From Otis tarda (lineage: Eukaryota; Chordata; Aves; Otidiformes; Otididae), in assembly GCA_026413225.1 (NCBI GenBank), contig CM048553.1, positions 131,602,190 to 131,666,189 on the forward strand: a stretch of 64,000 nt of DNA. The letters run 5' to 3'. The position numbers were made by a program, and so were the translations under genes. Every line of letters starts with the position of its first letter. Position 1 is the first letter of the stretch. Below the pieces are notes generated by a model. The model had not been told where the DNA came from. It did not search any database and saw only the letters and a list, made by a program, of their open reading frames with translations. Positions 54,171-64,000 of the stretch are shown one piece after another.

Positions 54171-54664
54171 GTAAGTGTTCCAAATATTGATGCACATGCT
54201 ACAGAAATGTACTTGTGTATGTGTTTTAGTATTCAGGTAGCCTGAGGAGGGGAGTGGGTCAGGACTCACAGGTTCTATTGCCATCTCGTCCAGTCACTGA
54301 TATCCCTTGGGAAAATGGCTGACAGTGGATTTCAAAGATGCTAAAAACCTGCAGTTCCTCATTGACGTTAACCTGGGAAAAATCAAGCCTGTCAGTGTCT
54401 AAGTGCACACCTGTAAATTGGGTCTAATAGTATCCAGGTCTCAGAGGTATTGTGACTCCTGTTTGCAAAGTAACAAGAGTTCCCTGTGGAATGTAGTTCC
54501 CAAATGTAGAAGAATTCCTGTGTGTAACTGTGCTGTGCTTGCATTATATTACATGAAATTAATTGTAAAATATTAATACTGGTGTTAATTAGAGAACACG
54601 ATTATTTTATTGTCCAGAATGTCCTGTTTCTTACTTTCTGCCTCTGCAAAAAAAGACCTTTTCA

Positions 54665-54684
54665 TTTTTTTTTTTTTTTTTTTT
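54665..54684. repeat. T20 homopolymer
   Basis: A pure T run inside the 1.9-kb intron. Confidence 0.9.
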
Positions 54685-55538
54685 GTGAATAAAATGCCAC
54701 TATGAAACAGAAAGGCAAGTCCAAGAATAGGTAACAGTCCAGTTAGGTCAGTTCTTTAGGATACGGAATATCTGATTTAAAGTAGCTACCGTGGATCAGA
54801 CAGTGCCTTAAACTGGCTTCTCCATGATTGGGATGAATGCTGTAACCAGCAAACTCTATTTGGAGGATGAATTCCATTCCAACCTCACCAGGAAAATACT
54901 GTTCTTCACTGCAAAATTGTACACGCTATGTCAAAATAATACATTTCTATGAAAAATAATGACTCAGCACCATTCAGAACAATGTCATTAAAGACACAAT
55001 CAGATCTAGAAAGTATTTATTATTACATCATAGACTCAGCTAGAAAACAGACCTCCTAAGACACCCTGATTCCAGTTGTCTTGCCCTTTTAGAAAGAAAT
55101 GTGCTTGGAAATCTCAAGTAGGATTTATTTCTGTATGTATAGACTCCTCCTTCATTTATATGGTTGTGGTTGTAGGCCTGCCACCTCATTCCCAAGTAAA
55201 GTGGCAAAAAATATGAAAGAATTCATAGAGCTCTTGACTGAAGGTCTAACGTTCCTTGTGCCTAATGCTGAGGAGAAAATACAGAATTTGGGATCCACAA
55301 AAGCAGTTTAAAGTTTTCTTTGCTTTTCTTTTCCCTAGTTTTCTACTAACTAGAGCTCTGCTAGGCCGTGTAATTTTAGCCCACCACAAGGAAAATACCA
55401 TGGAAAAATAACTCTCCCAGACCCTTTTAGGAAACTTAAAAAATGTAGAAAAAACCTCCTCCCTACTGAGGATTATTAACTTTCTTCTCAAATTCTCCAT
55501 GATTTCCTCTATGTTAATAATGGGGCAATTTTGAAATA

Positions 55539-55558
55539 TCTCCTCTCCTCTCCTCTCC
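55539..55558. repeat. (TCTCC)4 tract
   Basis: Four exact pentamers, a polypyrimidine tract far from the acceptor. Confidence 0.9.
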
Positions 55559-56074
55559 GGGTGCTGAAGAGTTGTTCCATTTCTTTATGGAATTAACTGT
55601 ATAATTTTATTTCAAAGAACTTGGAAGGTCCAGTGTTTGTTTAAAAAACAATATAGGTGAAGCAAAGTGAGAATGCCCTTAGTCAAGAACTGACCAGTGA
55701 CCATATCTCAACATGATCTCTGTCTTTGGAGGATGTCCAAGGAGAATTCCCATGACAAATCCAACAAACCTGACATAGCCAGCAAAACCTTCTTTGTGGT
55801 GACGTTGACACCGATGAAATATTGAGTGTATGTAGTTCTATAGCATCACCTTAGTGTGGATTATTTTGAGCTGATTCTCCACCAAGGGACACCTGATGGT
55901 CTGGGTTTGTGATCTGTCAGAAATCATTATGAAGTACTGAATCAAGATCTTGGTTTAGTACTGGCAGTCTTTGAGCCAGATATAGTGGATCTTTTGAATT
56001 ATAATTTCATATTGTGTATAGTATTAAATAGTGTGACTTTTCCTGTAATAATACTGTGTTCTTGGTTTTCAAAG

Positions 56075-56192
56075 GTTCCTGTACCGGATGTCATGATGCC
56101 CAATAGTATGCTCTTGCCAGCAGCTGCTTCAGAGAAATCTGAACGTGACACACCTGCAACCATTACAGCTGAGGGATCTGGGAAATATCCAG
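56075..56192 (+). CDS. ZFHX4: ZFHX4 internal coding exon, 118 bp (probably exon 9)
   Basis: The acceptor is TTTTCAAAG and the donor is ATCCAG|GTAAGC. It starts in phase 0 and ends in phase 1; its last G joins GT at 56996 to make Gly. It encodes 39 residues of linker starting Val-Pro-Val-Pro-Asp-Val-Met-Met-Pro, with a Leu-Pro-Ala-Ala-Ala stretch and a Ser/Glu/Thr-rich end (Glu-Gly-Ser-Gly-Lys-Tyr-Pro). No known domain is present. The reading frame runs on past the donor for some codons, but the GTAAGC donor and the phase match to the giant exon mark the end. Confidence 0.92.
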
Positions 56193-56995
56193 GTAAGCAA
56201 GAAAAAGCCCAGTCATCTAAAAGCTAGGTAGGTGCAAATTAGAAATTTAGAAACTACTTGTTTCTTAGTAAAGTGAATCCTTTTTTGACTTGCGAAGAGA
56301 TAAAAAGAGAAAAATAACAAGGGGCCTGAATTTGGCTGACTGCACCCTTGCAGAGCTACTAGGATGCATGTGTATGCCACATGTATGTTGCTTGTCGTAG
56401 TGGCCTAGCCACTTTGAAGGTAAGACTCTCCTTGTAAGACTTGTAAGCAAATAAGACTCAGTACTAAAAGGCAGTGGCGCTTTCACGAGCATCGATGGGA
56501 AATGTTAGGCAAATGATCCTGGCTGGTTTCTTATCCTGGACACTCATTGTATTCTGTGCTGGGAAGCTGCTTTGCTACCTTTCACAGCATACTCCTCCCT
56601 CTCTCCTCAGACCACTTTCCTCCTCTTTTCTAATCACCTGCCCTACTCATCAGCCCATTTCTAATCCCTCCCTCTTTCCTACTGTTTTCTTGCTTTTTCT
56701 TGTTTGGTGCTCCCATTGTACCAATAAACTCCTGCCTCATGACAAAGAGAAGTGCTGTGCCACTCCTGAGTCAACTGCCACTGCCATTCTGATCACTATG
56801 TTTGGATTTTATTACTTTTTTTAACCTTGTGTTGGTCCTGTCCTTTTCTGGGGCAAGGATGGGTTACTATACTTTGCTCGGCCAACACGTGGCATACCAG
56901 GTGCCTCTCTTGATTTCTGATGAAAAAAAAAAACATTAATACTTTGTGCTATTCTCTTTTACTTGTGTAAAAGACATTTAACTTTCTTTAACCAG
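56193..56995 (+). other. ZFHX4: ZFHX4 intron, 0.8 kb
   Basis: This phase-1 intron has a GTAAGC donor and an acceptor ending TTTCTTTAACCAG. A pyrimidine-rich stretch lies at about 56575-56700. A long open frame at 56474-56824 crosses that stretch and has no family resemblance. Nothing else is seen. Confidence 0.88.
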
Positions 56996-59900
56996 GTGAA
57001 AGTCCTGTGGATGAAAAGAATACCCCTGGGATCGATGAATCAAAAACTGGAATGGAAATTAAGACCGAGGAACAGAAGCCACCTAAGGAATCTACTGAAA
57101 CGCCAGATTGGAATAAGAGCAGCAGTAAAGATATAAAGACCACTGACTCAATGACGGATCAGCTAAATGAACAGCAGAAGAAGCAACAGCTCTCTGTTTC
57201 TGACCGCCATGTCTATAAGTACCGTTGTAACCATTGTAGCTTGGCTTTTAAGACTATGCAGAAGCTTCAGATACATTCCCAGTATCATGCTATTCGGGCA
57301 GCTACCATGTGTAGCCTTTGCCAACGTAGCTTCCGTACATTCCAGGCTTTAAAAAAACACTTGGAAGCAGGCCACCCTGAACTCAATGAAGCTGAACTTC
57401 AGCAGTTGTGTGCGTCTTTACCTGTCAATGGTGAACTCTGGGCAGAAAATGAAAATATGGCACAAGATGATCATGCACTAGAACAGGAAATAGAAAGAGA
57501 TTATGAGATGGACCAGGAAGGTAAAGCAAGTCCTGTAGGAAGTGATAGTAGCTCTATTCCAGATGATATGGGCTCAGAACCAAAGCGGACCTTACCTTTT
57601 AGAAAAGGGCCAAATTTTACAATGGAAAAATTTCTAGATCCATCTCGCCCATATAAGTGTACAGTGTGTAAAGAGTCTTTCACTCAAAAGAACATTCTCT
57701 TGGTCCACTATAACTCAGTGTCCCACCTACATAAACTCAAAAAGGTTTTGCAGGAAGCATCAAGTCCTGTCCCTCAAGAAACCAACAGCAGCACTGACAA
57801 CAAACCCTACAAATGCAGCATTTGTAATGTTGCGTATAGCCAAAGTTCTACATTGGAAATCCATATGAGATCTGTGCTTCATCAGACGAAGGCAAGGGCT
57901 GCAAAATTAGAACCAAGTGGTAATATAAGTAGCGGAAATAGTGTAGCAGGGAATGTTAATAGCCCTAGCCAAGGAATGCTAGAGTCTATGAGCTTACCAG
58001 CAGTTAACAGCAAAGAAACACATTTAGATGCCAAAGAATTAAATAAAAAGCAAGCTTCTGAATTAATTTCTGCTCAACCTACACATCACCCACCCCAGTC
58101 ACCAGCACAACTTCAAATGCAACTACAGCATGAACTACAACAGCAAGCTGCGTTCTTTCAACCCCAGTTTCTAAACCCAGCTTTTTTGCCTCACTTTCCA
58201 ATGACACCAGAAGCACTGCTGCAATTTCAACAGCCTCAGTTCCTTTTCCCATTCTATATACCTGGGACAGAATTTAGCTTAAGCCCAGATCTGGGTTTGC
58301 CTGGTTCTGCCACATTCGGTATGCCTGGAATGGCTGGTATGACAGGATCACTGCTAGAAGATTTGAAGCAGCAGATACAAACTCAGCACCATGTTGGCCA
58401 AACCCAGCTACAGATACTGCAGCAACAAGCACAACAGTATCAATCCACCCAACCCCAACTTCAGTCCCAGAAACAGCAGCAGCAAAGTAGCAAGCTGATG
58501 AAAGCAGAGCAAAATACCTTAGTAAGTACAGACTGCCAGCTGATAAAGGATATGCCATCATATAAGGAGTCAGAAGAAATTTCTGAGAAACAAGAGAAGC
58601 CAAAGCAAGAATTTACTAATGAGAATGAAGGTCTAAAAGAAAACAAAGATATGAAGAAGCCAAAATCCTCAGAACCAGCCATCCCACCACCCAGAATAGC
58701 TTCTGGAGCAAGGGGGAATGCAGCCAAGGCTTTGTTGGAGAACTTTGGGTTTGAGTTAGTTATCCAATACAATGAGAACAGACAAAAAGTACAGAAAAAA
58801 AGCAAGATTGGTGAAGGCGAAAACACAGACAAACTGGAATGTGGAACCTGCAGTAAGCTCTTTTCCAATGTTCTTATTCTGAAGAGTCATCAAGAACATG
58901 TGCATGGACAGTTTTTTCCATATGGAGCATTAGAAAAGTTTGCCCGACAGTACAGGGAGGCATATGACAAGCTTTATCCAATTTCTCCATCTTCTCCAGA
59001 AACACCACCACCTCCACCACCTCCTCCACCACCACCACCCCCTCCTCCTCCTCCAACTCCTTCTCAGCCTTCTTCAGCTGGGGGTGGAAAAATTCAGAAC
59101 ACAACTCCCACTCCTTTGCAAGCTCCACCACCCACACCACCACCACCACCTCCTCCTCCACCACCACCTCCTCCTCCACCACCGCCACCGTCAGCCCCAC
59201 CTCAAGTCCAGCTTCCTGTTTCACTTGATCTCCCGCTTTTCCCTCCAATTATGATGCAACCAGTGCAGCATCCTGCATTGCCCCCTCAGCTTGCCCTCCA
59301 GTTGCCACCAATGGATACTTTATCTGCAGATCTTACCCAACTTTGTCAGCAGCAGTTGGGACTAGATCCCAATTTCCTGCGGCACTCTCAGTTTAAGCGT
59401 CCACGTACAAGAATCACAGATGACCAGTTAAAAATCTTGCGGGCTTACTTTGATATTAACAATTCTCCAAGTGAAGAGCAGATCCAAGAAATGGCTGAGA
59501 AATCTGGTCTTTCACAGAAGGTTATCAAGCACTGGTTTCGTAATACGCTGTTTAAAGAACGACAGAGAAATAAAGATTCTCCATATAACTTCAGCAACCC
59601 TCCCATAACAGTATTGGAGGATATTAGAATAGATCCTCAACCTTCAGCTGTAGAACCTTATAAGTCTGATGCATCTTTCAGTAAGAGATCATCTAGGACT
59701 CGGTTTACTGACTACCAGCTTCGTGTCCTCCAAGACTTCTTTGACACTAATGCTTATCCAAAGGATGATGAAATAGAACAACTTTCAACTGTACTTAACC
59801 TACCTACTCGGGTTATTGTTGTATGGTTCCAAAATGCACGGCAAAAAGCTCGCAAAAGTTATGAAAATCAAGCTGAAACTAAAGACAGTGAAAAAAGGGA

Positions 59901-62386
59901 ATTGACGAATGAGCGTTACATTCGAACTAGTAACATGCAATATCAGTGCAAAAAGTGCAGTGTGGTTTTTCCCAGGATCTTTGATTTGATTACACACCAG
60001 AAAAAGCAGTGTTATAAAGATGAAGATGACGATGCTCAAGATGAAAGCCAAACTGAAGATTCTATGGATGCCTCCGATCAAACAGTGTATAAGAACTGTA
60101 CAGTTTCTGGCCAAAACGAGTCATCCAAAAGCCTGGCAGTCACAACAGCAAACTCTGGCTCTGGTTCTAGTACTCCTTTGATTCCATCGCCCAAACCAGA
60201 GCCCGAGAAGGCTTCTCCTAAACCAGAGTCCACAGAAAAACCAAAACAAAATGAAACCGTCTCTAAGCAAACCGATATAACTTCCCAAAGCGCCAAACCA
60301 GTACAGTCTACTCCAGTAACCTCTTCGGACCCTCAGCCCTCATCTTCTCAACCACAGCAACAAAAACAATCACAGATAGTAGGGAGACCTCCATCACAGA
60401 CCACACCTGTTCCTTCCAGTCCTTTACCAATTTCAATGACTTCTCTGCAGAACAGTCTACCTCCTCAGTTATTACAGTACCAATGCGATCAGTGTACAGT
60501 TGCCTTTCCAACTCTAGAACTTTGGCAAGAGCACCAGCACATGCATTTCCTAGCAGCCCAAAACCAATTTCTTCACTCACAGTTTTTAGAAAGACCAATG
60601 GACATGCCCTATATGATATTTGACCCCAATAATCCTTTGATGACTGGACAGTTACTTAATAGTTCTCTTGCTCAGATGCCACCACAAACTGGCTCATCAC
60701 ATTCGGCACACCCTGCTACGGGTTCCAGTTCCCTGAAACGAAAATTAGATGATAAAGAAGACAATAACTGCAGTGAGAAAGAGGGGGTTAACAGTGGAGA
60801 AGATCAACATCGTGATAAGCGTTTAAGAACTACAATTACTCCAGAGCAGCTGGAAATACTTTATGAAAAGTATCTACTAGATTCCAACCCCACCAGAAAG
60901 ATGTTAGATCACATTGCACGTGAAGTGGGACTGAAAAAGAGAGTTGTACAAGTCTGGTTTCAGAACACAAGAGCCCGAGAAAGAAAGGGACAATTCCGTG
61001 CAGTTGGTCCAGCCCAGTCCCATAAAAGGTGTCCTTTTTGTCGAGCTCTGTTTAAAGCAAAATCAGCTTTAGAAAGTCACATTCGCTCTCGACATTGGAA
61101 TGAGGGGAAACAGGCTGGTTATAGCTTGCCTCCAAGTCCTTTGATAGCAGCTGAAGATGGAGGAGAAAGTCCACAAAAATACATATTTTTTGATTATCCA
61201 TCACTATCATTAGCAAAAACTGAATTATCAAGTGAAAATGAATTAACCTCCACTGTATCAACCCCTGTTAGCAAAACTGCAGAAATGTCACCGAAGAACC
61301 TCTTAAGTCCTTCTTCTTTTAAAGCAGAGTCTAGTGAGGATATAGAAAATTTGAATGCCCCTCCTGCTGACTCTGGATATGATCAAAACAAGACGGACTT
61401 TGATGAGACTTCATCAATTAATACAGCAATTAGTGATGCCACAACAGGGGATGAAGGGAACAATGAAATGGAAAGCACGACTGGCAGTTCAGGGGATGCA
61501 AAACCCGCATCACCTCCCAAAGAACCAAAACCACTTGTGAATGACACTCTACCAAAAGCTGCAACTACACCCACAAATGAGAATACTGATGATAAATTTC
61601 TCTTTTCCCTAACAAGCCCCTCAATACATTTCAGTGAAAAAGATGGTGATCATGACCAAAGTTATTACATTACTGATGACCCTGATGATAATGCTGACCG
61701 CAGTGAAACTTCAAGCATAGCTGATCCAAGTTCACCTAACCCATTTGGAGCTAGCAATCCCTTTAAATCAAAAAACAATGATCGACCAGGCCACAAACGT
61801 TTCCGAACACAAATGAGTAATCTTCAGCTCAAAGTTCTCAAGGCTTGCTTTAGTGACTACCGGACTCCAACAATGCAGGAATGCGAAATGCTAGGGAATG
61901 AGATTGGCCTGCCCAAACGTGTGGTCCAGGTCTGGTTTCAGAATGCCCGGGCTAAGGAAAAGAAATTCAAAATTAACATAGGGAAGCCATTCATGATAAA
62001 TCAGACTGGACCTGATGGGACAAAGCCAGAATGTTCTCTATGTGGCGTGAAATATTCTGCACGTTTGTCCATAAGAGATCATATCTTTTCTAAACAACAT
62101 ATTACAAAAGTGAGAGAAACTGTGGGAAGTCAGCTGGATCGGGAGAAAGATTATTTAGCTCCTACGACGGTTAGACAGCTGATGGCTCAGCAAGAATTGG
62201 ATCGCATAAAGAAGGCTACTGATGTGCTAGGATTAACAGTACAGCAGCCAGGCATGATGGACAGCAGTTCTCTTCATGGTATCAGTTTGCCAGCAGCTTA
62301 TCCAGGACTCCCTGGCCTTCCTCCTGTTCTTCTGCCTGGAATGAATGGTCCATCCTCCTTACCTGGATTTCCACAAAGTTCAAACA
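56996..62386 (+). CDS. ZFHX4: ZFHX4 giant internal exon, 5391 bp (probably exon 10): nine zinc fingers and four homeodomains
   Basis: This exon encodes the central and C-terminal DNA-binding half of ZFHX4, a nuclear transcription factor of neural and craniofacial development; in human it is linked to the 8q21.11 deletion syndrome and reported to work with CHD4. Residues are numbered from Val at 57007. Fingers have ligands at C74/C77/H90/H94, C102/C105/H118/H123, C218/C221/H234/H240, C270/C273/H286/H292, C612/C615/H628/H633, C981/C984/H997/C1002, C1160/C1163/H1176/H1180, C1342/C1345/H1358/H1363 and C1676/C1679/H1692/H1698. Homeodomains lie at 796-855, 893-952, 1270-1329 and 1596-1655. A Gln-rich region spans about 360-500 and two proline runs lie near 667-728. 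The exon is phase 1 at both ends (acceptor TTAACCAG, donor AAACA|GTAAGT), with no internal stop. Homeodomain 1 and the linker after it (Thr-Val-Leu-Glu-Asp-Ile-Arg) fit ZFHX4, not ZFHX3. There is no true start codon. Confidence 0.97.
57214..57375 (+). other. ZFHX4: Zinc fingers 1 and 2 of the giant exon
   Basis: Two adjacent C2H2 fingers. The first begins Tyr-Lys-Tyr-Arg-Cys-Asn-His-Cys and fits C-X2-C-X12-H-X3-H. The second begins Met-Cys-Ser-Leu-Cys and fits C-X2-C-X12-H-X4-H. The short spacer between them (Ala-Ile-Arg-Ala-Ala-Thr) is not the TGEKP linker of classical DNA-binding arrays, so independent rather than tandem DNA contact is likely (inference). Confidence 0.93.
57649..57882 (+). 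other. ZFHX4: Zinc fingers 3 and 4, long His spacing
   Basis: Both fingers begin Pro-Tyr-Lys-Cys and have five residues between the two His (H-X5-H), with a conserved Val/Leu-X-His ending. That spacing resembles U1-like/matrin-type fingers, often linked to RNA or protein contact. A repeated layout (finger, His-rich tail, Ala/Lys helix) suggests an old duplication within the gene. The function inference is weak. Confidence 0.9.
58084..58500 (+). other. ZFHX4: Gln-rich, low-complexity region with hydrophobic Pro/Phe/Leu core
   Basis: CAG/CAA codons dominate here: Gln-rich stretches flank a Phe/Pro/Leu-rich block (about 58155-58270) and a Gly/Met-rich block. Mixed CAG and CAA codons make it less prone to length change than a pure repeat. 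Gln-rich regions of this kind often serve as activation or interaction surfaces (inference). Confidence 0.8.
58840..58905 (+). other. ZFHX4: Zinc finger 5
   Basis: This C2H2 finger begins Leu-Glu-Cys-Gly-Thr-Cys and ends with three His in the last six residues (His-Gln-Glu-His-Val-His), so either of two His can be the fourth ligand. It lies just upstream of the proline runs. Confidence 0.9.
59005..59055 (+). repeat. ZFHX4: Coding trinucleotide repeat, 17 prolines
   Basis: A run of 17 CCA/CCT/CCC codons follows Pro-Glu-Thr and ends before Thr-Pro-Ser-Gln. The codons are mixed, so the run is an interrupted CCN repeat. It should form a polyproline II segment that could bind SH3, WW or EVH1 partners (inference). 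Confidence 0.95.
59137..59190 (+). repeat. ZFHX4: Coding trinucleotide repeat, 18 prolines
   Basis: A second run of 18 CCA/CCT/CCG codons follows Pro-Pro-Pro-Thr and ends before Ser-Ala-Pro-Pro. The pair of runs is separated by about 27 residues rich in Ser, Gly and Thr. The complementary strand is open here, giving an artefactual Val/Glu-rich frame (58874-59248). Confidence 0.95.
59392..59571 (+). other. ZFHX4: Homeodomain 1
   Basis: A 60-residue homeodomain with Arg5 and the recognition helix Val-Ile-Lys-His-Trp-Phe-Arg-Asn, giving W48, F49, R50 and N51. Position 50 is Arg, not Gln, unlike homeodomains 2-4, so base preference next to TAAT may differ (inference). Confidence 0.96.
59683..59862 (+). 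other. ZFHX4: Homeodomain 2
   Basis: It starts Lys-Arg-Ser-Ser-Arg-Thr-Arg-Phe and has recognition helix Val-Ile-Val-Val-Trp-Phe-Gln-Asn, with W48, F49, Q50, N51 and R53 in place. Its 37-residue linker from homeodomain 1 is ZFHX4-like. Confidence 0.96.
59941..60012 (+). other. ZFHX4: Zinc finger 6, CCHC variant
   Basis: It starts Tyr-Gln-Cys-Lys-Lys-Cys and continues to His997, but the fourth ligand is Cys1002 (His-Gln-Lys-Lys-Gln-Cys). The family keeps this Cys in ZFHX3 too, as far as I recall, so it is a C2HC finger, not a broken one. An acidic stretch (Glu-Asp-Asp-Asp) follows. Confidence 0.88.
60478..60549 (+). other. ZFHX4: Zinc finger 7
   Basis: This C2H2 finger begins Tyr-Gln-Cys-Asp-Gln-Cys and ends Glu-His-Gln-His-Met-His, giving C-X2-C-X12-H-X3-H. 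It lies between the Ser/Pro-rich linker after homeodomain 2 and homeodomain 3. Confidence 0.9.
60814..60993 (+). other. ZFHX4: Homeodomain 3
   Basis: It begins Asp-Lys-Arg-Leu-Arg-Thr-Thr-Ile and has recognition helix [10 protein letters not shown], with W48, F49, Q50 and N51 intact. A Lys/Glu/Asp-rich segment precedes it. Confidence 0.96.
61024..61098 (+). other. ZFHX4: Zinc finger 8
   Basis: It begins Lys-Arg-Cys-Pro-Phe-Cys and ends His-Ile-Arg-Ser-Arg-His, giving C-X2-C-X12-H-X4-H. It follows homeodomain 3 after about a dozen residues. Confidence 0.92.
61792..61971 (+). other. ZFHX4: Homeodomain 4
   Basis: It begins His-Lys-Arg-Phe-Arg-Thr-Gln-Met and has recognition helix [10 protein letters not shown], with W48, F49, Q50 and N51. 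Two Asn-Pro-Phe tripeptides lie just upstream (61738-61764). Confidence 0.96.
62026..62100 (+). other. ZFHX4: Zinc finger 9, long His spacing
   Basis: It begins Pro-Glu-Cys-Ser-Leu-Cys and ends with H-X5-H (His-Ile-Phe-Ser-Lys-Gln-His), the same spacing as fingers 3 and 4. It follows homeodomain 4 closely and is the last domain before the Pro/Gly/Leu-rich end of the exon. Confidence 0.92.
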
Positions 62387-64000
62387 GTAAGTCCATATGG
62401 GGATGATTTTCTCATTCTGTTAATTTGATTATCTTGCATAGTCACCATCCCCTTCCAAAACACAGCGTATTATACATTCATGTCATGCTTATGAGACTGG
62501 TGTGAGTAGCTAAAAACTACTGCTATCAGGTATACTCAATGCAGTTCTTGATTGTTGCTGTAGCCTGGGTGGTATCTCTGATTTAAAAAAAAAAAAAAAT
62601 CTAATTGACAGAAATGTTTTTAGTCCATATTGGGCTTCTATAACAAAACCAATATCACAATAGCATTTTTATGCTTTTTGTTTGCTTGTTTTGAATGATA
62701 TTCCTTTACGTAAAATTTGGGTTAGAATTTTGTATGTAAATTCTTAACTGCAAATATTTAAAGTAACATCTGTTGTAGCACAAAATAGTAATTCCCACAT
62801 TATTGGTTCATCAAGCATTTGGTCCACCCCTTAGACCAGTCCAACCTGTTGTTTCATTAAGAATAAAGATTTAAAATAAAATGCTGCCCAAGACTCTATG
62901 ATATTTCAGAATAATTTCCTGCTAAGATAAGAAGATTTTTGTTGAAGTTGATTTGCAATGGCAGTTTCATTGTGATCCAAATTCTAGGAGCTGCTGAATA
63001 TCTCCTACCCCTAGTTTGTGAAGTCATTGCAGACATGTACCACTTCATTTGGGCTTGCAATTTTAACTGAACACTGTTTAACTCTTTAACTGTTTTACTG
63101 ACTATTTTGACTCTGGTTTGACTCTGCTTTTTGCTCACATTGGAAAGCACTTCCTCTTGCAATAAGTTTCACTGAAGTCAGAGAATCAAGTTTTCTTGCA
63201 GAATGATTTTTTTAGTCCTTAAAGAATGGACCTAATTTATTTTCTTGTATTAGGCTCCAATTTTGCAGTTAGAGTTCCTTGTGAGTGCAGCCTTGCAGAC
63301 TGAAACTCTCCAATTCTTCTTCTAACTTTGCACATTCATATCAAAGATGTGCACAGCAGAGTTAGGGAGCTGGTTAAGACCCCTCACCTCATTTTATCCA
63401 GTAATTCCACTTGCTGTTGATCTCTAAACTTTGGTTTAGAAAGCAACTCACTTTGGCAAGTAAGGTAGGGGCTTAATCACCAGTGTCGCTAGTCGCAATA
63501 CTAAAATTGTAGCAATGTCTTCTCTGCTACACAGCTCTGCTTTGATTGATGATGATCATGTTATTGTTTCCCTAAGTGGTGGTCAAAGCATCTTGTTTTT
63601 CTCTTCATTGGATCAGAATGGCTTTCCTTCCACAATGGAGTCTCTGGCTGAGTGCCCTCTGGCTTTTGTCAAGCAGTTATTGGCACAGAGAGTGCATATA
63701 AAGGAAACATAAAGCTGCTGTATTTCCTTCTTAATGGCATACAACGTCCAGGTCCAAAAATGGCTGGTCATTGTTCATTAAAATTATAGATATGGTTTCA
63801 CCATATAACTTCGCTAAATAGTGTTGGTTAGGTTGACCTTCAGGTAGAATGGACTCCAGAAAACTCAGGCTTTGTCTATACTATTAAATGAAATTTGCTT
63901 GGGAAGATATTATGTTCTTTTACTCTCAAAACCAGGAAGTCTCCATGCAGAGAGAGTCTTGGGAATGGTCATGGGCCCGTGATAGCCTCTCAGCTGTGCT
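62387..64000 (+). other. ZFHX4: ZFHX4 intron, 5' part only
   Basis: The GTAAGT donor at 62387 is strong. The reading frame runs six codons past it to TGA at 62404-62406. Two AATAAA hexamers lie at 62862-62867 and 62875-62880. An A run lies at about 62586-62599. The rest is unique-looking; the terminal coding exon lies outside the window. Confidence 0.85.

Larger units (their letters stand above)
54171..56074 (+). other. ZFHX4: ZFHX4 intron, 1.9 kb
   Basis: A GTAAGT donor and an acceptor ending TTTTCAAAG bound this phase-0 intron. It contains a 20-base T run at 54665-54684 and a (TCTCC)4 tract at 55539-55558. I see no other genes or elements. Confidence 0.85.

Noticed and set aside
56474-56824. 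Long open frame in the 0.8-kb intron
   Set aside because: A stop-poor pyrimidine tract; bounded by certain exons.
57007-57009. GTG at the head of the longest open frame as a start codon
   Set aside because: It is an internal Val; an acceptor lies at 56995 and upstream exons join in phase.
58274-58868. Other minus-strand open frames opposite the giant exon
   Set aside because: They are antisense shadows of a certain coding exon.
58874-59248. Minus-strand open frame rich in Val and Glu
   Set aside because: It is the complement of the proline codons and has no family resemblance.
56996-62386. ZFHX3 as the gene identity
   Set aside because: Homeodomain 1, the linker after it and the region after homeodomain 2 fit ZFHX4 and differ from ZFHX3 as I know them.
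1-64000. tRNA, rRNA, CRISPR, operon or integrated virus
   Set aside because: No cloverleaf, regular repeat-spacer array, prokaryotic gene packing or retroviral gene/LTR pair was recognised by eye.

Overview
The window is vertebrate genomic DNA: AT-rich, intron-dominated, with six spliced exons of one gene on the + strand. Exon content identifies the gene as ZFHX4 (zinc finger homeobox 4), a very large nuclear transcription factor with many C2H2 zinc fingers and four homeodomains. The linker after homeodomain 1 and homeodomains 1 and 2 read as ZFHX4 rather than ZFHX3. Two old repeats, a degraded CR1/L2-type LINE fragment and a palindromic foldback element of a kind I associate with turtles, crocodilians and birds, suggest a sauropsid. 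The species itself cannot be read from the sequence.

Layout: the end of an intron (1-1947); a 76-bp exon (1948-2023); a 45.4-kb intron (2024-47385); a 117-bp exon (47386-47502); a 6.2-kb intron; a 134-bp exon (53677-53810); a 159-bp intron; a 201-bp exon with two zinc fingers (53970-54170); a 1.9-kb intron; a 118-bp exon (56075-56192); an 0.8-kb intron; a 5391-bp exon (56996-62386) carrying nine zinc fingers, four homeodomains, a Gln-rich region and two polyproline runs; and the start of the next intron (62387-64000). All splice phases agree (0/1, 1/1, 1/0, 0/0, 0/1, 1/1), and the joined exons give about 2012 residues of open frame. From my memory of the 11-exon human gene these would be exons 5-10. 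The 5' exons (start codon, N-terminal fingers) and the terminal exon lie outside the window.

The 45-kb intron has no coding exon I can defend on the + strand. It holds old repeats, simple repeats, several short perfect palindromes, one small CpG-dense islet (about 45.4-45.65 kb) 1.7 kb upstream of an exon, and several complex, repeat-free stretches that could be conserved regulatory elements. The last point is inference and needs alignment. I found no clearly new biological system. The best leads are the CpG islet with its flanking complex sequence, a minus-strand exon-like segment at 17.6-17.7 kb, and a possible read-through end of the giant exon.
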